From Saccharothrix sp. ALI-22-I (GTDB lineage: Bacteria; Actinomycetota; Actinomycetes; Mycobacteriales; Pseudonocardiaceae), in NCBI RefSeq assembly GCF_001984175.1, contig NZ_MTQP01000046.1, positions 61,191-125,190 on the forward strand: a stretch of 64,000 bases of DNA, read 5' to 3'. The notes under the pieces were generated by a model that was not told the DNA's origin, made no database searches, and was given only the letters and a program-made list of their open reading frames with translations. The position numbers and the translations under genes were made by a program. Of the stretch, positions 59,250-64,000 are shown piece by piece; the stretch's first letter is position 1, and each line of letters starts with the position of its first letter.

Positions 59250-60017
59250 CGTTTGGCGGATATCTGAGATCAAGGGGCACGAGCCTCCGGAAGGGTGTCC
59301 CATCATGGAATTTTGGGTGGCAGGAAGCCTGGGCCTCGGAGTTCGGTGATGCCGGCTGGTCATCAGCAGCCAGGCGGCGTGCAGCGTCTGCACAGGACGC
59401 AGTGGGTTGCGAGTCGCGGATTGCCGGAGTGGTCGATGTTGTCCTTGCCCAAGGTCAGGCGGATGTGTCGTTGGTTGCGGTGTCGTGGTCGGTGCTGAGT
59501 AGGTCGGTGAGTTGTTCGACTGCCCAGTCGGGGAGGGTGACGGCGGTGGTGTCGGGTTCGCCGCGGGCGCGCAGGTTGGATCGCTCGTTGAGGATGGCGT
59601 GGGTGAGCCAGTGATTTCGGCAAGTTGAAGTGGCCCCGGTGTCTGGGTTGCGGGGGCGGGCGCCATCTTGATTTGGCCCACTCGCCGGTCGCTGCGAAGT
59701 GCGGCACTCTGATTTGGCCCCACTTCGTTTGGGTGTTTCTGCTGGCCGCGTGAAGTTGCTAGCCCGGTGACGATGGCGTGGTGGAAAGGCATAAGCTCTG
59801 GCCCGGTGATGCTGATGTGGGCGCTGGACGAGGTGTTCACCGGGTACTACGGCGACCCCCACCTCGACATCGAGGGTGTGCCTGACCTGGAGCACCTCCG
59901 TGGATCGACCCGACCCATCCGGCCTGGCGAACGGCCCGGTGTCAGCGGCTTCACCGATCAGAAATCCTCCGCCACGTCGTCAGTTCTGTTAGCCCCCTCG
60001 CACCGGTGGAAGGATTG
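59250..60017. other. Gene-poor region with likely IS-end debris
   Basis: About 770 bases without a convincing gene. A minus-strand frame near 59460-59610 reads WLTHAILNERSNLRARGEPD and DWAVEQLTDLLSTDHD, which looks like the C-terminus of a lost protein. Between 59620 and 59740 the motif TGATTTGGCCC occurs twice with a related GAAGTGGCCCC, as in ends of some insertion sequences. A plus-strand frame at 59797-59900 (VMLMWALDEVFTGYYGDPHL) is a further possible relic. Confidence 0.35.
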
Positions 60018-61031
60018 ATGACCATGACCGACGCTAGACCGCTGGGCGCCGACGAGGCCACGTTCATCGCGGCGGTCCGCTCAGGCGATACGGCGCGGTT
60101 CGCGCTCATCACGGAGCGCCACCGGCGTGAGCTGCAGGTGCACTGCTACCGGATGCTCGCGAACTACGAGGACGCCCAGGACATGACGCAGGAGACGTTC
60201 CTGCGGGCGTGGAACAAGCGGGAGTCGTTCAAGGGCCACGCTGCGCTGCGGACCTGGCTGTACCGGATCGCGACGAACGTCTGCCTCGACTTCCTGGAGA
60301 AGCGCAATGACCGCACACCCGTACCGTCCGAGCTGTCGGACTCTGGCTCCGAGGTGCTGTACCTGCAGCCGTACCCCGACCGGATGCTCCCCGAGGACCC
60401 GCAGGAATCGGTGGTGGCGCGGGAGACGATCGAGCTGGCGTTCATCGTCGCAGTCCAGCACCTGCCGCCGCGGCAGCGGGCGGTGTTCATCCTGCGCGAC
60501 GTCCTCGGCTGGCCGGCGTCGAAGGCCGCCGACGCCCTCGAGCTGACCGTCGCATCGGTGACCAGCGCACTGCAGCGGGCGCGCGTGACGATGCGCGAGC
60601 GGCTGCCCGACCGCCGCCTCGACTGGCGGAGCCCCGCCACCCACGAGCTGTCGAATGACGAGCGCGGCGCGGTGAAGTCGTACATCGACGCCCATGAGCG
60701 CAACGACCTCGACGGGCTGATGTCCCTGCTGCGCGACGACCTGCGCTTCGCGATGCTGCCCGATCCGGGCACCTTGACCACGACGGCCAAGGACGCGGTG
60801 GACGGCTGGGTCTCCGGTGGGCTCTTCCAACGCGGCCACGACGACTGGCGCTGTATCGCCACGACGGTCAACCGCATGCCTGCCGCCGTGCTGTACCTCC
60901 GCACCCCCGACGACCCGGAGTACCGGCTATTCGCCATCGCGGTCCTGCACATCGTCGACGGGAAGATCGCCGAGCTCACCGGATTCGACGCCACCGACAA
61001 ACCATGGCTGGACCTGCCCCCGACACTGTGA
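60018..61031 (+). CDS. ECF sigma factor with C-terminal SnoaL-like domain (SigX5/TIGR02960 type)
   Basis: 337 residues. Sigma region 2 is visible in HCYRMLANYEDAQDMTQETF and LRTWLYRIATNVCLDFLEK. Region 4 is LPPRQRAVFILRDVLGWPAS followed by ALELTVASVTSALQRARVTM. The last 130 residues (KSYIDAHERNDLDGLMSLLR, FAIAVLHIVDGKIAELTGFD) form a SnoaL/NTF2-like domain. In ECF groups with such extensions this domain replaces a separate anti-sigma factor in controlling activity. GGAAGGA precedes two possible ATGs (60018, 60024). A hairpin ends the transcript. Confidence 0.9.
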   Translation: MTMTDARPLGADEATFIAAVRSGDTARFALITERHRRELQVHCYRMLANYEDAQDMTQETFLRAWNKRESFKGHAALRTWLYRIATNVCLDFLEKRNDRTPVPSELSDSGSEVLYLQPYPDRMLPEDPQESVVARETIELAFIVAVQHLPPRQRAVFILRDVLGWPASKAADALELTVASVTSALQRARVTMRERLPDRRLDWRSPATHELSNDERGAVKSYIDAHERNDLDGLMSLLRDDLRFAMLPDPGTLTTTAKDAVDGWVSGGLFQRGHDDWRCIATTVNRMPAAVLYLRTPDDPEYRLFAIAVLHIVDGKIAELTGFDATDKPWLDLPPTL

Positions 61032-61124
61032 TCACACGAAGTCCCATCGTCGACGAGTCCAGCGCACGGGCCGCCGTCACCGACGTCACCGCGGAATGAG
61101 CACCCCGACCAGCTGAGCACCACC

Positions 61125-61149
61125 GCCCCGCCGGTGCTGCCGGCGGGGC
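61125..61149 (+). terminator. Rho-independent terminator after the sigma factor gene
   Basis: Perfect 10-bp inverted repeat (gccccgccgg at 61125-61134, complement at 61140-61149) with a five-base loop, followed by a T-rich tail (ttctt). It lies about 95 bases after the stop codon. Confidence 0.85.
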
Positions 61150-61334
61150 TTCTTCATGCCCGAAGAACATCGTCACCATCGACGCCGTCGCCCTCATCTC
61201 CAGCAAGTCGGTCAACAGCTCACTCGGAACGCAAGGAAGCGGCCGGGGCAAGGTTCCCTCATAGCCGAGGGTCACGACGAGCACGCCAGGAATGACTTCG
61301 ACCCGGCCTCACGAGCCGAGCATCTGGCCCGTGC

Positions 61335-61919
61335 TCATCGCCTCGTCTCGTACCGGGTCAGCACCACGCCGCCGGGAAACGTCCGCGTCTCCACGAGAGT
61401 CAGGTTCACCCAGCTGTCCAGCGCCGTGAAGAACGGCGTGCCGCCACCCACCAGGACCGGGTGGGTGACCAACACGTACTCGTCGATCAGCCCGGCCCGC
61501 ATGGCCGCCCCGGCGAGCGTCGCGCCGACGATGTCCATCGGGCCGGCGTCCTCGGCCTTGAGCCGGGTGATCTCGGTGACCGCGTCGCCGGTGACCAGGC
61601 GGGTGTTCCAGTCGACCGTGCTGGTCGTCGAGGAGAACACCACCTTCGGCATGTCCCGCCAGCGGCGGGCGTACTCGATCGCCGCCGGTGTGGCGCCGGG
61701 CTGCTGGTCGGCGGTCGGCCAGTGGGAACTCATCGTCTCCCACAGCTTGCGCCCATACAGCGCCAGGCCCATCGCCGCCACCCGGTCGGACCACCACTGG
61801 AACAGCTCGTCGCTCGGCGACGAGTCCGGTCCCTCACCCCCACTCCAGCCGAGGTCGTCGCCGGGCGCGGCGATGTAGCCGTCCAGGGTCACATTCATGC
61901 CAAAGGTCAGTTTCCGCAT
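61335..61919 (-). CDS. Dihydrofolate reductase-fold protein (RibD C-terminal type)
   Basis: 194 residues from ATG 61919. Family blocks: LTFGMNVTLDGYIAAPGDDL, MGLALYGRKLWETMSSHW, KVVFSSTTSTVDWNTRL and the late VLVTHPVLVGGGTPFF. This family is NADPH-dependent reductase-like and is often found beside ECF sigma factors of the kind encoded upstream, though here the two genes converge. The true substrate is unknown. The gene is intact and isolated between the terminator and IS fragments. Confidence 0.87.
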   Translation of the reverse strand: MRKLTFGMNVTLDGYIAAPGDDLGWSGGEGPDSSPSDELFQWWSDRVAAMGLALYGRKLWETMSSHWPTADQQPGATPAAIEYARRWRDMPKVVFSSTTSTVDWNTRLVTGDAVTEITRLKAEDAGPMDIVGATLAGAAMRAGLIDEYVLVTHPVLVGGGTPFFTALDSWVNLTLVETRTFPGGVVLTRYETRR

Positions 61920-62043
61920 GGCGTCAGCCTCCCGTGAGTCGATCTCACACGTACAGACGGGCGCGGCGCGAAAACCTAATCGGTGCGCGATCTGCGTCCG
62001 CAGGTAGTCCTCGCGTTCCAGACTGAGAGCGTGTTTGAGAAGA

Positions 62044-62397
62044 TCAACTTGCGGTGGTGAAGGTGCGTCGTTGCTGCCGGGTGGCGGCCCTCCGCGGGCG
62101 ATCCTGCGGGTGATGGTGTTGATCGCGGCCCAGCGGCGGGATGACGACGAAGCCGCGTTGATCGGCGGGTTTGCGCACGATGTGCAGCGTGGTGCGCAGG
62201 ATCGTGTAGGCCCAGTCGAGCAGGCGGCCGGCGAACGCGCCGTCGGTGAACACGAACCGCACCCGGGTGCACAGGTAGGCCTGCAGCAGGGCGGGCTTGG
62301 CGCCGTCGGGGCCCTGCACCGCGGCGGTGACGACCACGACGGTGAGCAGCAGGCCGAGGGTGTCGGTGACGATGAACCGCTTGGCCGACCATATCAA
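62044..62397 (-). pseudogene. IS5-family transposase fragment (DDE C-terminus)
   Basis: The minus-strand frame reads AKRFIVTDTLGLLLTVVVVT, VRFVFTDGAFAGRLLDWAY and HIVRKPADQRGFVVIPPLGR. This is the catalytic and C-terminal region of actinobacterial IS5-type transposases; VTDTLG and VFTDGAFAG hold the two catalytic Asp residues. The N-terminal DNA-binding part is missing, and the WVVERTFAW block that carries the Glu is lost. It directly abuts an IstB remnant. Confidence 0.7.
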
Positions 62398-62427
62398 CGC
62401 GAGCTGGCAGCCCGCGACACGTCGGTG

Positions 62428-63055
62428 TCAACTGGCGCGCCGGGTGTTGCGACGGCGTTTGGTGGTGCGCAGCCGGAAGGACTCGGTGCCGGTCTCGATG
62501 ATGGACGCGTCGAAGGTGAGCCGGTCGACGATCGCGGCGCAGAGCCGCGGGTCGGTGAAGTTACGGGCCCATTCGCTGAACGCGGAGTTGCTCGCGATGG
62601 CGATGCTGGAGCGTTCTTCGCGTTCGGTGAACACCTGGAACAGCAGTTCCGCGCCGCGGCGATCGAGTTCGAGATAGCCCAGCTCATCAAGACACAACAG
62701 GTCAACACGGCCGTAGCGGGCGATGGTTTGGACAGGTGCTTGTCGTCGGCGGCCTCGACGAGCTCGTTGACCAGTGCGGCGGCGGTGACGTAACGGACCT
62801 TGAACCCGGCTTCCGCGGCGGCGGTGCCCAGCCCGATCAGCAGGTGGGACTTGCCGGTGCCGGAGTCCCCGATCAGGCAACCGGCTGCCCGGCGCGGATC
62901 CAGGCGCCCTTGGCGAGGGTGTGGACGAGAGCGGGCGGGACGTTCGGGTTCGCGGCGAAGTCGAAGGGCGCCACCCCGATGCCGTCGACGACCTCGCGGT
63001 CGGGACCCAGGTGGCGCATCGACGGCAGGCCCAGCGTGCTGTTGTCGGACAGCAC
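62428..63055 (-). pseudogene. IstB-like ATPase of an IS21-type element, two frameshifts
   Basis: Three minus-strand frames join: LGPDREVVDGIGVAPFDFAA to LVHTLAKGAWIRAGQPV, then LIGDSGTGKSHLLIGLGTAA (Walker A) to LVNELVEAADDKHLSK. The third runs TIARYGRVDLLCLDELGYLE (Walker B), SNSAFSEWARNFTD and IVDRLTFDASIIETGTESFR. Frame changes lie near 62875 and 62735. IstB helps the IstA transposase. No istA remains, and IS3 sequence follows immediately upstream. Confidence 0.75.
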
Positions 63056-63059
63056 GTAG

Positions 63060-63366
63060 CCGTTGGCCGCCGACGGTGATCCCGCGACCGAGGGTGGGTT
63101 CGGCGTGCACTCGCGGGGCGCCGAAGACCTGGAACGACTCGACGTGGACTTCGCGGATCAGATCGACGAGCCAGGCCTGGCGGATCGCCCGCGGTGAGGG
63201 GGCTCTGCCTCGCGAGTCGTAGTAGCCGGACGCGGACACTCCGAGCACGCGGCAGGCGAGTTGGAGCGACCGCCCCTCGGAGACGATCACCGTGACCGCC
63301 TCGTACCGTCTTTGGGGTGCTGCTCTCCTTGAGCAGTTCGGCGGCGTGTGGGACTCTGTTGCCCAA
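63060..63366 (-). pseudogene. IS3-family OrfA/OrfB junction fragment
   Basis: The OrfB start is recognisable: IVSEGRSLQLACRVLGVSAS, GYYDSRGRAPSPRAIRQAWL and VDLIREVHVESFQVFGAPRV. Before it, in another frame, lies the OrfA tail VPHAAELLKESSTPKTVRG. The rest of OrfB, including the DDE core, is missing where the IstB sequence begins, so an IS21-type element or a deletion cut through the IS3 element. Confidence 0.7.
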
Positions 63367-63469
63367 TTGAGTATGCGCTGGTCACGGGTGTTTTCAGGGC
63401 GTGATCATCTGAGGTGGATGATGATCCACTGCGGCTGGCGTCCGGCCTGGTCGCGGAAGGGATCAGGTG

Positions 63470-63610
63470 ATGTCGGTCCAGCCGCGTGCGTGGTCGGAGG
63501 TGCCCGAGCGGACCGTGCTGGTGGCGAGGGCGGCGTTCCCGAAGGGGACGTTGGCGATGCGGGTGCGGGACGAGTTGCCGGGCTTGTTCGCCGACGGGCA
63601 GTTGCGACCG
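63470..63610 (+). pseudogene. IS1182-family transposase N-terminal fragment
   Basis: ATG 63470 opens SVQPRAWSEVPERTVLVARA followed by FPKGTLAMRVRDELPGLFAD. This matches the conserved N-terminus of actinobacterial IS1182-type transposases (P-x-VPxxTxxVARAAFPKG). The similarity stops at about 63610, so only the first 45 residues remain. Confidence 0.65.
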
Positions 63611-63916
63611 CTCGAATGTTCACGTTCACATCGTGACCACGAGCGTCCGGCCAACTCAATGGGGCAACTGGAGTATGGCGGACAGATCTGCTGCCGCTAA
63701 AGGCTTTAGCACTCAGCTGCGCCCCAAGTGGCGACGGAGCGGGCCTTGGTGAGCGCTCACATAACCGGCTTGCGTGATCGTTGACCGGCCTCCGGCTGTG
63801 GAGCTACATTGGCCCGAAGGTTCAGTTGACCTGGCGGAAACTTAACGCCGCAGAGTGGTCCGAGTTGTCCGCCGCCGTGGACCGCTCGTCAACGCAGACG
63901 AGCACAGGAGCACCTC
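63611..63916. other. Intergenic, promoter side of the Tat-exported protein
   Basis: About 300 bases with no supported gene. It should contain the promoter of the downstream gene; AGGAG at 63906-63910 is that gene's ribosome binding site. Confidence 0.45.
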
Positions 63917-64000
63917 ATGTCCTCTCCATTGAGTCGGCGCAGACTGTTCCAGGCCGCCGGTGTCGCCGCTGTCGCGACCGGTGCGCCGTCGCTGTTCACC
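63917..64000 (+). CDS. Tat-signal protein, 5' end only (cut by window)
   Basis: ATG 63917 follows AGGAG by six bases. The 28 visible codons read MSSPLSRRRLFQAAGVAAVA and on into a hydrophobic stretch, a twin-arginine signal (SRRRLF) for export of a folded protein. The mature part lies beyond the window, so the function is unknown. Confidence 0.75.
   Translation, partial: MSSPLSRRRLFQAAGVAAVATGAPSLFT

Noticed and set aside
1..64000. CRISPR arrays, tRNA and rRNA genes
   Set aside because: No regularly spaced repeats, cloverleaf-like segments or rRNA core sequences were recognised on reading both strands; a tRNAscan or Infernal search would be decisive.

Overview
The window is high-GC actinobacterial DNA, most like a Pseudonocardiaceae-type filamentous actinomycete. 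The support is strong G/C bias at third codon positions, frequent GTG starts, GGGGG- or GGAGG-type ribosome binding sites, ATGA/GTGA overlaps inside operons, an LADTG-anchored surface protein, a SARP/NB-ARC/TPR regulator and actinobacterial transposase types. No rRNA, tRNA or CRISPR was seen.

Layout. (1) 1-9.6 kb: the end of an SPFH protein, decayed WXG100-like, TPR and Fn3-like relics, a DyP-type peroxidase divergent from a beta-helix lipoprotein, a membrane-anchored protein, a large sortase-type surface protein with a strong terminator, and an insertion sequence. (2) 9.8-46.4 kb: a hybrid NRPS/type I PKS gene cluster in two arms. The left arm (9.8-21.7 kb, minus strand) is one tightly packed 11-gene operon: PCP-C, NDP-hexose 2,3-dehydratase, 3-ketoreductase, second PCP-C, SUMF1/FGE-like protein, free-standing A domain, MoaD/ThiS-like carrier ending in GG, FAD oxidoreductase, 4-ketoreductase, GT2 glycosyltransferase and 3,5-epimerase. 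The right arm has an exporter and a Cys-type thioesterase, a lone carrier protein on the minus strand, then a co-directional run: a 47-codon ORF, permuted ATP-grasp enzyme, small membrane protein, HTTM/gamma-carboxylase-like membrane protein, lipoyl E2, C-PCP, A-PCP-C-A-PCP NRPS, KS-AT-KR-DH-ACP PKS, LanB-like protein without the elimination domain, fused E1 alpha-beta and a second ATP-grasp ligase. (3) 46.4-57 kb: transposase relics, the SARP regulator, a LuxR-type response regulator, an APH(3')-type phosphotransferase, IS4-type and integrase-core transposase relics, a Pro-rich membrane protein, an internally deleted copy of the 8.4-kb IS, and a hydrolase. (4) 57-64 kb: a winged-helix regulator/membrane protein pair, an ECF sigma factor with a SnoaL-like tail, a DHFR-fold protein, a stack of IS5, IS21, IS3 and IS1182 fragments, and the start of a Tat-exported protein.

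How the cluster may work (inference). The fused ThDP E1, lipoyl E2 and a small carrier resemble the NapB/NapD and QncN/QncL systems of naphthyridinomycin and quinocarcin, which place a two-carbon hydroxyacetyl unit on a carrier. The first A domain of the large NRPS carries a serine-type pocket, and the PKS adds and processes one malonyl unit. A 2,6-dideoxyhexose would decorate the product; the NDP-glucose synthase and 4,6-dehydratase are not in this window. The LanB-like protein, two ATP-grasp enzymes, HTTM protein, sulfur-carrier-like protein and cysteine-less FGE-like protein are unusual partners for an NRPS/PKS and are the main source of possible new chemistry.
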